A stretch of 64,000 bases of DNA, taken from the NCBI GenBank assembly GCA_963932465.1, contig OZ010792.1, positions 188,631,556-188,695,555 on the forward strand, given 5' to 3'. The translations under genes were made by a program, and so were the position numbers. The notes beneath the pieces were generated by a model. It saw only the letters and a list, made by a program, of their open reading frames with translations, searched no databases and was not told the origin of the DNA. The DNA is from Maratus speciosus (lineage: Eukaryota; Arthropoda; Arachnida; Araneae; Salticidae). Positions 22,962-36,180 of the stretch are shown piece by piece (position 1 is the first letter of the stretch; the number at the start of each line of letters is the position of its first letter).

Positions 22962-25900
22962 CTAAAAGTTATCAGAATTATAAACACATATTAAAATTTT
23001 ACCTCAAATATAATAATTTAAAATTATGCATAAAAATGGGTCATCCATTAATTGCCGAAACGTCAGTGAAGGCTTACTGTGGAGAACCGAAATTTTTTGG
23101 CTTCCATCTGTTTGTTTGTTAGTTAGTTAGTTAGTTAGTTAGTTAGTCTGTCTGCTCTGCGATAACTGCCGTTAAAAAGCATCCGATTAGCTTGAAATTA
23201 AGGATGTATATTGGTGAGCTCCCCGGATTTAGCTGTATAGTTTTGAGTTAAATTTGGTTCATTCGTTCGGAATATATAGAACATTTTATTTTGTGACATA
23301 ATGCTTTTCTATGGGAAGTCAGACGATTTTCAAATTTTCATTTGTTGAAAGAAATCGCTCATATGAATAATAGATTTAAATGGTAAATTTTGGATGCTGA
23401 AATTTTTAAATAGGAGTATTAAATTATTCCTTTTAGTTTGCAATCTTGTCAAAACATTTGTCAGAGCTTTTAAATTAGGTGTATAACTTATGATGGAATT
23501 TTATACATGTGTTCGAATAATATGAAACATTTTATTTTATGAATTTACTTATATTTCATTTTTTTTCTTTGAACCGTTGAGTAGCAACGATATCTCATCT
23601 AAAAATATCAAAATGTGAAAGTATGTATGGTTTTTTAAGTCAAATCAAAGTTAAAAGGAATGAATTAATGAATGCCTTTGTATAGATATTTGCATATAGA
23701 TTGATTTAAACGCAGAAATGAAAATAGTATTTATATACTATATTATATATAAAATAATATTTTTATTTATGTATTCAACTATTTTGATTATAAATGAAAA
23801 AGTTCGTTATTTTCATACAGAATAAACTGACATTATTCTATTAAACTTTATAAACTTTATTGTTGCCAAAAAAAAAGGGAATAACAATTTCTCCCAAAGA
23901 GTTCATTTTAATTTGTAAGATTTTCACGTGCAAAAGGAAAATGGAATAAACAAATTACAAATAATAAAAAAGATAAATAGGACAGGAATGAATACATATA
24001 AACATTTCACACCAAATACCACCTAAAATAATTTTTGTAGTGGTATTTTCCCAAAACTACGAAGAAAGATTCCTCGATTTACACGATTTTACTTGGCCTT
24101 CCTTTTCTCATTGGTTGCGATTTCATTTTCGCAATTGTGTATATTAATTGGCACAAAATTTTACATTTTTATGACTGAGGTATATGCAAGGCCATACAAA
24201 TAAGAAATTCCATATTGTCTCCTATAAAATGTGATAAAGTGTTGGTTAACTATATATGTTTCTATTAAGAGGAGCAGAGCTGGCCTCCGACGTTCTGGAT
24301 ACCAGTATTTTAATACAAAAAATGTTAACATTTTCCGTAAGATAAGTGTTGTGCAAAAAGCCTGAGACTTGCCATGTCTGGTGGGGAGTGAAATGTTTTA
24401 TTTAATGCATTTATCTCTATTTTAATGCTACATGAACAACGTCCCGTGTAACAGCTTGTAGAGTGTAAAATAAATTAAATTATTAAAATAATCCATATTA
24501 CGAAAAATGAAACAAAATGCCCGGCTAATATGAAATAAAAGGTTAGTTAACCTTTCGTAATTTGACCTGAACACAGGTGTGCGTCAAATTTCAACGGTGT
24601 TTGTAACATCACGATTTTAAATTAATTGTGGATACTATTAAAAGGCTATCCCAAAAAATACTTAACGGCGCCAAATCACATTTATCTATTTAGTCAATTG
24701 GAAGTGGACACGATGATGAATTATTAACCGTTAGGTTTAGAAGTCCCCTTACTTTAGGGTGATTTTAGTAAGTTAATGCTATCGAGTACATTTTTAGATA
24801 TTTAGATGAGATCTTAGATATAAATATTGCAGAATGGTAATCAAAATTATTTTTTGGAAACAAAAATTATAAAGGTATTAGATTTCTAAATTAGATCTCA
24901 GTTTACATTTCCAAAAGTTCTTTATCCATTAGATACAGGTGTTTGTGGTTAGCAGGCAAGTAAATACTGCTGTATGGATATTAGGATAACGTAAAAAGCT
25001 TGACCAAATTGTTGCTTATCCTTATAAATCGCAGTGTAAAAAGGAATATAAGATATAGGATAATCATTAACTCAATCAATAGAAAATTACAAATGCAAAA
25101 TAAATTACACAACGGGGGGTTCAGGGGGCGCCCCTCCCCCCCCTGAAGAAATTTGCTTTATTATATAAAAATTACTAGAATAAGTAGCTCGTGAGAATTT
25201 CAGAATATCATTACATAACAACGTGTTTAATTTAATTCTTCTAATGTCTGAAACCATCGAAATATTTTTTTCCCTTTTATAAATGTTTGTGTAATTTAAA
25301 AAGTTAAATTTTGTTTTTGTAGAAAGATTAATATTACGCAAAGTTTGCTAAAAACAATAAGTTGGAGAGATGACATTGAGGCTCTTGATCTGCAGATTTA
25401 CTAGTTATGTTGCTTTAAGGAGAGTGGAAGAGGTCACAAAGTGTGATAGGGTAGCATAACATGTTGAGACATTACATATAAAATATGAAAACAATTAGGT
25501 AGCCATTGTAAGGAGCATAATAAAATTAATAAACAGTTTGTGTTAGTATTAGGTATATATTTTTCCTTTGCAGCTGTTTGAAGTAAAAACATGCAAGATC
25601 TTGACAGTTTTATAGTACTTATTTCAATAAGTAATTGATAGCATGAAAAAAAAAAAAAAAAAAAAAAAAAAGTAGTGTAAAAAATGTTACATCACAACAA
25701 AGGAGGGGGTATCACTTGAATGTGGCATAGAGAGAGGTAATATTTAAGACTGAAATAATAAATCAAAACAAAAATAAAACACCGTTGAAAACTGGAAGAT
25801 TAACCACTTAACAGTTTTCATAGTCATGCATGTAAGGGTGAATGTATTTTTAAAAATCAGTTTCACCCCTCCCTCCCCCTTTTTAATGCATTCCTGCAAA

Positions 25901-26420
25901 CCAGTTGCAAACAAAATAAGATTGATGCTCAAAAACCAGAAAAATTGTTAAAAAATAAGATCTTTATAATATTTTACAGTACATTAAATTATATATAATT
26001 TAATACATTGAAGTAGAAACATTTAGTTTAAGTTAATTTGTGATATAATAATGTAATCATAATTAAAATAATTTAATTTCAGAAAAACTGAGGTGAAAAT
26101 GACTAGTCGTACAGTTGCAGTTATGTTATGGAACTCTCTTGAATATCTCTGGTAGCAAAAAGCCAGATTTGTGTAAAAGGTAAGAAGAAAGATGTCAATT
26201 GTAGCTTGTGATTTAAGTGATTGATACTTAAGCAAAGGGAATGTATAATTTGACACTAATAATTTTCAAACAGCTATAAAATGTAAAACACTTTCAAATT
26301 ATGCATTTCAATGAGAGGGGATAAGAAAAAAAACTGCTAGTTTTTTTTTTTTTTTGTCAGAAGAAAAAAAAAAAGATAAGGACACAAAACCAGAAGACTT
26401 TACAAGCATTTGCATGCACA
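22962..26420. other. Intron sequence; microsatellite and G-rich patch
   Basis: No gene is visible. A GTTA microsatellite (about 23117-23146) runs into a TCTGTCTG word, and the next ~180 bp look like a dispersed repeat. At 25112-25147 a G-run and C-run make a short GC-rich hairpin ending CCCTGAAG. A run of about 23 A is at 25648-25670. Open frames here are short and show no domain. Confidence 0.5.
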
Positions 26421-26641
26421 CAGGGTTCTCACTGACTTTTGACGAACCTGAGCAATTCGGCTAATAAGCAAGAAGAATCTGTAGTAGTCAAATGGGAAAA
26501 AAAATATATCAGCAAGATTTGTTGCAAAACATTGATTGCAATATCGTACTTTAATTCCATATTCTCTCACTCCCATTTTTAATTAAACTTAACACCTGGT
26601 ACCAGGCTTAACAGGACATTTTTAGAAAGAGGGTAAATTTT

Positions 26642-26682
<41 letters not shown>

Positions 26683-26917
26683 AACCCTCTGAAATGAGGA
26701 AGATTTTTATCGGAAATAAAGTAATGTAAATAAAATAATATACACAAATGAACGTGATAAACAACATCAATTGTTCAGTATCGTGAATAAGGATATTGCT
26801 GTACATAGACAAAAATAATCAGCTTTTGCAATTTGGCAATTCCGAACATTCCTTTCCTCACCAAAAAAAGGATTTTGTTGCAATTTGGCACAATGGTGAT
26901 CACCAGCGAGAATCCTG
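26421..26917. mobile_element. hAT MITE with near-perfect 8-bp duplication
   Basis: The left end CAGGGTTCTCACTG and right end (reverse complement CAGGATTCTCGCTGG) are inverted repeats. The flanks CATGCACA (26413-26420) and CATGCAAA (26918-26925) match at seven of eight positions, as expected of hAT. A further partial copy of the same left end (CAGTGCTCTCGCTGG) starts near 27983. The interior holds a 32-base run of A at 26646-26677 and no coding region. Confidence 0.65.
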
Positions 26918-26925
26918 CATGCAAA

Positions 26926-28358
26926 TGTTTTTAGTAAAAATATCATGCCTACCAAACTATACAGAATATTGTTAGATAAATAAACAGTCAAGTGTGAGTA
27001 TTACTCATGCTTAGAGGGTTCCGTACAATAAATATATGAATTATTAACTGTATCTCTCTATTCTAGAAAAAAAAAGTAACTAATGCTGTCACCGCTGCTG
27101 AAATGAATTTGTGACCTAAGGCCTTTCTTCGTTAATATTAAGAAAAATACTGCATATAAAAAAATATGAAAATTGGTGGTATTATTGGGAAATATTTGAT
27201 AAACACGCTGATGCAGACAGCTTTCAAATCAAAGGATTATATAAAGAGATATTTAAAGTTGGTCAAAATAGTTCATTAAAAAAGTTTTATAGGAGCAAAA
27301 ATTATATATAGAAATTTAATTATTTTTAGATCATTTTATACATTAGAAGTTCCCGGTATGCAGACTGCATTTATTTTTCTTTTAATTTGACTAATTTTTT
27401 GAAGTTTTATTTCCATTCTAAATTCAAATTTTCAGCATTTTGAGAGATTTTTTACATATTTTAGAAAAGGGTATTATTTTGAATTATTGCCAATTTTAAA
27501 AACAGGGCAAAGAATAATATTTCCTCCAAATTAAAAATTTATTTATGCGTGGCTATTATAAACAGAAAAAAAAACCTTTCAAATTAGAATTAAATGATTA
27601 CGTATTAAAAGCAGGAAAATATTGAAAATTACGTCATAAGAACTATATTTACACTTGAATTTTAAAACAGAAATTTTTTTTTAAAATAAAAAACTTGAAA
27701 ATAGCCACTGTATCTCTTAACAGCAGCTGATTTGGTCTTAAAAATCCTGAATCAAAGGAAAACGAATAGAAACCAGTTTATAGAAATATCATCACTGTTT
27801 TCTTAAATTATAATTCAATCTTTTTTAAGCCAATCAAATTAGCATGCTTTTAGAATCTGGGGTTTTTGAACGGGGTTGGCGAGTGTAAGGGACACAGCCC
27901 CCAAGTTTTTAAATAAATCATTGCTAAAAGAAAAGACTTTGTAAAAAACTATGCAATTTAGGGTTGGGTATAGCTGTATATCAGTGCTCTCGCTGGGTTT
28001 TGACCAACATTCGTGATTTGGCGAATAAGAAATAAAAAACAGTAGCCAAATGAAAAAAAAATGTTAGCAAAAATTATGTGTCGTGAAACACGGAAAAATC
28101 TATCATTAACCCTTCATTATATCTCTTTTTTTTTTCAATATGTTCTAAAACAAGCTAATTTTATGTAATTCCTTATAAAATAGAACTTTGACTACCCACT
28201 ACAGAAACAATTAAAAATAAGTACATTCTAAATTATTCAACAAAACTTTCCTCATAAAGGTACTGTATGAATTTACTTAAAAATCATAAAGTATAAAAGT
28301 TTTATTTTAGATTTTGTCAGTCTTAATAAACCAAAAAAGCTTGATTAATACATAAATA
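26926..28358. other. AT-rich intron sequence with transposon ends
   Basis: AGGGTTCCGTAC at 27015 is an inverted match to GTACGGAACCCT at 31301-31312. A hAT-like end related to that of the 26421-26917 MITE lies near 27983. No gene is visible. Confidence 0.4.
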
Positions 28359-30150
28359 CTAGCTGCCACTGGCGACCAGTTTGGTCTCCCTTAAATGTAC
28401 ACTAAGCATTGCATCATGTTACTTGCATTCTTAAACTAATTTACTTGCTTAATCCTTCTCCAAATCCAAAGATTCTGATAGAGAAATCAAGAATTCTTTG
28501 AGATCTTGATTACATTTCATGCATTTTTTTTTAATGCGTATTTCGTCTTTTTTACTACTTATTTCTGTAGATTTGAAAATGCTGTAAAGATGAGTGAAAA
28601 TTCGTTTAAACTGAGATTTGTTCATAAATTATCTAAATTAAATTTATTTCACTTAAACATGCTATTACTTCAATGTTATTTTTTAGTATTAATAAATTAA
28701 TTTAAATTTTGCAGATCATGCATTTATAATTTTTTTTTCACTACTTAATAATTAAATAATGAATATATATACCTTTTTTTTATAAATTTGTTTTCTGAGT
28801 TCATAAATATGACAGTAAAGCAACGTAACTAAGAGAAATAGCAAAATAATACCCTCGTGAAACAAACGTTAGAGCCGCCAATTTACCTACTATGACGTCA
28901 TAAGAATATGGTCCATTCATTGTTGGCGAACCTGCTTAGCGAATGATTACCTTCATGATTTAATATTTTCAACTGTTCATGATGAATGAATCTCTTGTGT
29001 TTGTTTACCTTATGAAGTGAGATAGTAAGATGTCAACCAAATTTCAATTGAAGTTATCTTAGAATATAAATTTATTTGAATGAAATTAGAAACTATGCTT
29101 TGATGTTGAAATGAAATATTTTAGTTTATGTTATTATTAGTACGGCTAATCATTTATGTAGGTACTTTCCTACTACAGGGGATTTGGCATTTTTTTTTAA
29201 AAATCTTGACGATATTCGGGCTTCAGAAAGTGAAATACGTTGACAAAATATATAAATAGTTATGAAATGGTGAATTTTATTTTTGTTTATATGTATTTAT
29301 TTGCATATAAACATTTTATTTATACATATCTATACAATATTAATGTATGTACTAATTACAGTACTACTTGGTTATCCCGTCAGCCAAAAATCTATTGCCA
29401 AACTATAAGATTAAATGCTAATAATGGTTGATCGTAAATGTCACATTCACTTGACTTGAAGCAAGTTACGCCTGTTTACGTCACCAAGTGATTTTTATTT
29501 TGACGTTTTATTAGTGTTTTTATTAATGTTATACTAATTTATTTGTTCTTTCGTTATTTAAAATAAAAATTATGTCAATTTGTATTATTTGGCGAGTGGT
29601 TTGTCGATTTATATAATTTGGTGAAATTGGTCGACGGGAGAAGTAGTACCATTAAAACATTGCTAGTGCTTGTACCCAGATTACTTCTGTTTCTATATAT
29701 AAATATTATTGGCTTCTTTAGATTAAATAAATTGTATACATATGGAAAAAATGGCTTATGTATATGAAATAGGATTGCCGGAAAATACGATGTCAATTTT
29801 TGTTTCTCGCCCAGGACCTATATTGAAAAAATAAGTTTATTTATCTATTTATTTATTTATTTATTTATTGCATTTTAAATGAGGTGAATGAAAGATGTGT
29901 ATTTTAAATGTATCCGATATATATTTTTTAAATTTATGTGTTTGAAGTGAAAATTATGTATTTTAAATAAAATGGGTGATAGGTTTATATTTTAAATGAA
30001 ATGATGGCGTTGGAAGAATATTTGGCGATGTATCACCTGAGCTCGACTAACAAAAAAGTACCGGAATGACCGTTTGGCATTTAAAAAAGTGAAGCGGTCA
30101 GCCCGGAATTATTGATGACAGTCACATGACTTCGGCTTTTATTATATAGA
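28359..30150 (-). mobile_element. Minus-strand non-autonomous Helitron
   Basis: On the minus strand it starts TCTATATAATAAAAGCCGAA after an A (complement of 30150) and ends CTAG before a T (28362-28359). The hairpin ACTGG-TCG-CCAGT sits 5 bp before CTAG. There is no Rep/helicase coding sequence in the 1.8-kb body; the frames at 28506-28700, 29240-29431 and 29575-29796 are short and unrecognised. It belongs to a different family from the copies at 18-22 kb. Confidence 0.65.
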
Positions 30151-33100
30151 TATTTGATAAAAAGATTTCGATTAAGCATGATACCAGCAATATCTTGATT
30201 TTTTTCACAAATAAATGTATACTTCCTTCATGAAAAAACAAGAGTTCAATCATATTATCAAGAATTACATATTTAAGCACACATGGAATCATATAAAACT
30301 AAAAAATTCTGTAATTTTGCCCTACATTTGAACTGAAAGTTTCATTGTTTACATCTGTGATAATTTGCAGATTTTAAGGTTGCGGATTTCAGGAACTTAA
30401 TTCGATACTGACAATAAAAGTAGTGCATATTTAAACTTCATTTGGCATTTCATAAAACTAAATTCGGAGTAGTAATAATCTTTTCTTTTTACAGTGTAGA
30501 TGAAACAAAACTCTTGTTCAAAGTTTAAACTTGGCATTGTGCTAAGCACGCTTCAAAAAGTGGTCGCAAAGTTGCAACGCCGCCTTGGTCAATGCCGCGT
30601 TTTTTCAGATAGGTTTTTAATTAACTTTTAAAGACACGGGAGGTGGGAGGCGTATTGAGAGATCCACTCAATGCAAACTAGTCGCAAATCCCATAGTATT
30701 TATGCAATTAATCCCAATTAACTTAGTCTGTTTTTAACAATTTGACGTTTATTACTTTTATACTGAAACTGGGCATTGCATTACACAAATATACCATTAA
30801 AAGTTGGTATCTAGGCTTTAAGAGCCGATGGTACATAGATATGCCGCCCCTGTCATTATGTATGTCCAAACTGCCCATGTCTTTAAGGATTAATATCTCG
30901 GCTAATTAACAAAGATTTTTTTTCGAAAATCATTATCAACAATGCTGTTATACATCTGCTATGATAGGTGCCTCAAGCACTCCTCAACACCTTTGCTGAA
31001 TTCCCGCAAATCAATTGTGTGTAACAGAAAAATGCACTTTTCTTGAAAACTATGATTAACATCTACTACATCTATTTTTTTCATAATTCTAGTTTCAGTA
31101 GACTCAGAAATAGAGGGGGGGGGGGGGGGGGGACGACGACATATTTTTGCACTACATTTTCGACAATATCTCTGAAATATGTGGGTCAATAGTCTTTATT
31201 ACTTGCCCTAATTTGAACTTTCCACATTCCATAGCTTAAGAGTAAAATGGCTGTGACAGACACAGGGGTGACTTATAATGGTTCCGTTTTCACTTTTTAA
31301 GTACGGAACCCTAAAAACACTTCTAAGTTCAGGAAGGATTGTAAAATTAGCCAGTTAGACATTTTTAGTACCTAAAATAGCCTGTTTAGTAAAAAAGATA
31401 TTGTTATGTGATTAAAGGAAATATATGAATATTTTAAAAATTCTCTTAAAGCACTTGGGAACATGAAAATTAAAATTCATTTTAGAAAGATTAAGCTAAT
31501 AAGTGTTTATTAGATTACATAATTATTCTTATAACTTAATTTTGAAAGAATAATTAACTTTCCACTTCTGAAAAGTGAAATCATGAGATTATATATATTC
31601 TCAGAAGTTTTTTTTTTTTTTTTTTTTTTTTTTAATGTAAGCTGGTATGTTTTGATAGGTCTGCAAAAGAATTTTTTTGTAGATGTTGAAATATGAGGAA
31701 AAAATTTAAGCTTATTTTATGGATTGATATTTTTTAATTAAAAATAAAAAATTAAAGATAATCACATAATTATTACTTAAAAAGTAAAATTGTTTGCATT
31801 TAAGGTTCATCCCGTGCATCTATGAAAATAGCTTTCTACCTAACATGGCAAGGGTACTGCAAATATTAATACATATCAATTACAGCAGAGCACACACCAA
31901 GCATTCACCATCTTGCTATATGTGAATAAATATAAAAATTGCTGATAAAAAAATCAATTTGGCTAAATATTCAGTGAATGATTATTTTACTGATGACTGT
32001 TTTAGAAGTAAGGATAGGTGTCACTAAAATAAACTCAAGATATTTTCTATAATCAAAAGGAGAAAAAGGGAAGCAAGATATGAAATGTGTGAAGAGGAAT
32101 CTAGAAGTAACTTAAGGCCATCTTAGTGACTTATTCCTAAGTAGAATCTTCACAGCTTCATAGAATATTAGAAGGATCTCTAATTAGCAATCATAGGTTT
32201 TATATGTTAGAAATATTAAAATAGAATATAGCAAGCAAAACATCATAAACAGAAGTAATAAAAAACATAAAAATAGTGCTTTAATTTTAAACTACAGAGA
32301 ACGATAAGACAAAGAAATTTAATTTTGATCTTGTTTTTGAATTTCAGAGATGAGTAAAAACAGACACTTGTTTCATAAATTAAGCATAGTATATAAATAT
32401 TTAATTATGTACTTAATATTTAATTTCATGCTTTGATTTTAAATTGTCATTCATTGTATGCTGAATTAAAAAACTGTTCACATGAAAATTTCATAAAGTA
32501 AAAAAAATTAAATATTGTATCTACCCATGTGAGACGCATACCTCAAGTTTTAACACATTATTTGTGTTAGAAATAACAACCCTAATAAACAATCTCATTA
32601 CTTTCTGCAGGTTTATTCTCTTTTAACTTTTAGCTTTTATCCCATTATTACTCCAGCCGTATTCTTTGTTTCACTCCCACTGTGTACTTCTCATTCAACA
32701 CGCATAGCCGACATTAAACTACAGAGTGATGTAGTATTTCTGCCAATCACTAGATGGCATTATCAGTCTATGAGCATCTACTTTTATTTTCTTTTTCGTG
32801 AATAGCAAAGAAATAAAGACTGATCTAATAAATTTAAAGTAGCCAATAATTTTACCTGGGCTCTAAAAAGTATGCATATGAAGTTTTGTGCAATTCGATG
32901 AAAAATTGTAGATTTGTATTAGGAACACGTACACACTGATTTTTATATAGATAGATTAAGTAATGCAAAAGCCAGTGACCAGCTAGTGACTTTTAAGTGT
33001 ATGGCACTTTTGTTCTACAATTATTCATCAAGACTGCGATTTTTGTCAGATTTAAAAAAATAAAATAAATCATGACGGCCATGGTATCCAGCGCTGCACT

Positions 33101-33242
33101 GAATTTGATGGTAATTGTGAAAAGAGTTTAGGAGTTGTAGAATCACAAAGGTATGTATGCAGAAGTGTTTTGCTTGCTCAGCTGAACAAATAACTTTTAA
33201 AATAGCATTTTTAATGCATAATTATTATCAAGTTTTAAAGGG

Positions 33243-33299
<57 letters not shown>

Positions 33300-33322
33300 G
33301 CATAATGACTATTTATATTTAC
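30151..33322. other. Intron sequence with a possible Helitron end and long A/T and G runs
   Basis: A 16-base or longer run of G is at about 31115-31131 and a long T run near 31608-31633. GTACGGAACCCT at 31301-31312 is the partner of the inverted end at 27015. A minus-strand Helitron-like start TCTATCTATATAAAAATCAG lies at 32955 without an identified 3' end. A 46-base T run is at 33247-33292, close to the CAP-G exon donor. No gene is visible. Confidence 0.45.
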
Positions 33323-33442
33323 CTTTTCTATTAAAGGCCAAAATTGTCTTGCTTCTTCCAGATCTAACAAGCAATACAATGAAAGAGCTCTAAAAGCTGC
33401 ATTTTTGATATCATTATCATCAGAATCCAAAAAAGTTAAAAC
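33323..33442 (-). CDS. NCAPG: CAP-G exon, conserved HEAT repeat
   Basis: The exon is exactly 40 codons (120 bp, phase 0), VLTFLDSDDNDIKNAAFRAL then SLYCLLDLEEARQFWPLIEK. This is the most recognisable CAP-G segment: vertebrate CAP-G has at the same place a helix with 'Leu-Gly-Cys-Cys-Gly-Leu' and then 'Asp-Phe-Ala-Arg' before a hydrophobic helix, which SLYCLLDLEEARQFWPL mirrors. The acceptor is AAACAG (33443-33445 complement) and the donor GTAAAT (33322 downwards). A 46-base T run lies 30 bp into the following intron. CAP-G binds DNA with CAP-H as part of condensin I. Confidence 0.8.
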
Positions 33443-33849
33443 CTGTTTATAAAAAAGTAATAAAATTAATGTAATATTGATAAATTTTGCAGACAGAATT
33501 CTTTAGTCCGAGTAGAATTTTTTAATCAGTGGGATCTACAATTAGAAAAGGTACAGGCATAAGCTTCAAAAGTTTTCAAACAGAAAGAAATTTATAAATC
33601 TAACGATTGAAATCAAACACCTTTTCAACACATTAATTATTAGCTAGTATATAAACATCCATTTTAAAAAGTACATTCTTGAAAAAAAAAAAAAAAAAAA
33701 ATCTTATACAGTTTATTATCAGAAAAAAAAAAAAAAAAAAAAAAGATTTATATCAAACAATTGAACTTTTCAAACATTGCTCAGTTTAAAAAAGAATGAA
33801 CAAACTTTACATACAAGTTTACCGAAGATTTATAAGTTACTTTTTAGGG

Positions 33850-36180
33850 TTTCGTTCATCTCACGAAATCCTATTCGTCTCGCTCCTCTGTCTGTCTGTC
33901 CGTCCGTCCGTCACAGAGCCCGTTCTCAGAAACTATACATGTTGGAGACATGAAATTTTGGGTACTTATAGCTGAACACCTCACATCATACGACAAATCA
34001 TAAAATTTTGAAAAACTCGTACATTTAACCCTTTGGGCTCCCGCATGTGTATTTTAAACAATTCTTTCTAAGTGAGCTCCTAATTATGTTGGAGACATGA
34101 AATTTTGGGTACTTATAGCTGAACACCTCACATTATACGACAAATGATAAAATTTTGAAAAAGTCATATATTTAACCCTTTGAGCTCCCGCATGTGTATT
34201 TTAAACAATTCTTTTTAAGTGAGCTCCTAATTAATTTGGAGGTGTGAAATTTTGCATACTTATACCTGAAAAAACCTCACATCAAATGAAAAATCATAAA
34301 AATTTGAAAATGTCGTACGTTTAACCCTTTGGGGTCCCACATGTGTATTTTAAACAATTCTTTCTAAGTGAGCCCCTAATTATGTTGGAGACATGAAATT
34401 TTGGGTACTTATAGCCAGGGTTGGAAAAAAACCGGGTTTTTTTGTAAAAAACCAAAAAAACCGGTTTATTTGGTTTAAACCAGGTTTTTTTTGGTTTAAA
34501 CCAGGTTTTTTTAAATATAACTTCCTATTGTATACAGATGCATATCTGTTGATAAAATAAACATTTTTGGATATTATGTAAGTAATATAACTTCAGAAAA
34601 TATTTAAATTAAATAATTACAGTCAATTATATAGAAAATTGAAATCATTTCTAATTTAAACATTATTAGTAACACCTATGTCTTATGTTCAAAGTAAACT
34701 GCTCTACACAGTGAAACATTGATACCTTGAAAATCGTATGAAGAATCCTTTGATTAATAATATAATAATCAATCAATAAACATTTGATGCAGTTTCATGA
34801 ATATAATATATTATTCTGTGGTTGTTATTATTATTATTTTTTTCTTAATATCCAGATACTTCTAGGTTATTTTGTTTTCTGAGTGATAACTCCAAGTGTC
34901 CAAGTCAACATTTTTGGCCATTAGATTCCGCAACTAACAGAAAAGATTGATTGGTATTACTGAAATGCTATAAATAGCATTCAATTTTTGCAAGCTGTGT
35001 TATTCAATTTGATATCTTAAGTTACTCTTTTAAATTCTTTAAGGATAATCTTCCCCAATCCCAATCCAGAAAATTTTCTTTTACAACTTAACCAAAATCT
35101 TAAAGATCATTGTATTTTGTTATTAACTGCTGTAAATAATCTGCATTTTTTAAATGAAAATATTTTATGCTAAATATTGAATAATATTTATCTATTTTAT
35201 CTTTTCTAATTTCACATGTTTTAAGGAAAATCTTTAGAGTACCAGATATGTTCATCAGCACATGCTAATTTTCATTCTACATGCATAGAAACATGACCTA
35301 GGCTCATTATGTCTCATGTTGACTGTTGAGATGAAGTGTTAAAAAAAGAAATTACTTCTATCTATAATTTAAAACAATTAAATTACAAAAAAGAGAAAAT
35401 ATTATATTAGACTTTTTCTAAAAAAACCAAATGGTTTTTTTGACAAAAAAAAACCAATTGGTTTAAACCGTGGTTTAAACCGTGCCAACCCTGCTTATAG
35501 CTGAACACCTCACATAATACGACAAATGATAAAATTTTGGAAAAGTCGTACATTTAACCCTTTGGGGTCCCGCATATGTATTTCAAACAATTCTTTCTAA
35601 GTGAGCTCCTAATTAGTTTGGAGACGTGAAATTTTGCATACTTATAGCTGAACACCTCGCATCAAACAACAAATCATAAAATTTTGAAAAAGTCGTACAT
35701 TTAACCCTTTGTGCTCCCACATGTGCATTTTAAACAAGTCTTTCTAAGTGAGCCCCTTTTTAGGTTGGAGGCGTGGAATTTTGCATACTTATAGCTCAAC
35801 ATCTCAGATCTCACGTCAAATAATAAATTTTGAAAAAGTTTTATGTTTAACCCTTTCAACTCCAGCTTGTGTATTTTAAACCATTCTTTCTAACTGAGCC
35901 CCTAATTAAATTGGAGATTTGAAATTTTGCATACTTATTGCACAGCACCTGAGGCCAGGCGACAAATCCTAAAATCTTGAAAAAGCCTTACGTTTAACCC
36001 TTTGAGCTACCACATATGTATTTGAAGCAATTCTTTCTAAGAGAGTCCCTAATTAAGTTGGTGACATGAAATTTTGCATACGTATAGCTGAATGCCTCAG
36101 ACCACACAACAAATCATAAAATTTTCAAAAAGTCTTTTATTATTTACCCCTCTGGGCTCTAACTTGTGTATTTTAAGCCA
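33850..36180 (+). repeat. Tandem array of ~146-bp units
   Basis: About nine units follow each other, each with TTGGAGACATGAAATTTTG, CTTATAGCTGAACACCTC, TTTAACCCTTTGGGCTCC and ATTCTTTCTAAGTGAG. Starts near 33941, 34087, 34234, 34382, 35621, 35764, 35909 and 36054 give a period of about 143-148 bp once the inserted MITE is taken out. The array is entered through a TCTGTCTGTCCGTCCGTC microsatellite (about 33889-33912). Outer units are more diverged than central ones. It has no open frame. Confidence 0.8.
34416..35493. mobile_element. 1.08-kb hAT MITE inside the 146-bp array
   Basis: The ends CAGGGTTGG and CCAACCCTG are perfect inverted repeats, each followed by several GGTTTAAACC-type palindromic words. 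The target duplication CTTATAGC is perfect (34408-34415 and 35494-35501) and is itself part of the array unit, so the element clearly landed in a pre-existing array. It has no coding region. The 8-bp duplication and CAGGG ends place it in hAT. Confidence 0.85.

Noticed and set aside
32971..32986. CTAG preceded by CCAGTGACCAG as a plus-strand Helitron 3' end
   Set aside because: The supposed hairpin has too short a stem, and no 5' end on the same strand is found.
33197..33430. 77-codon frame containing a poly-Lys stretch
   Set aside because: Its first half is the CAP-G exon; the rest reads through the donor into a 46-base T run and is intron.
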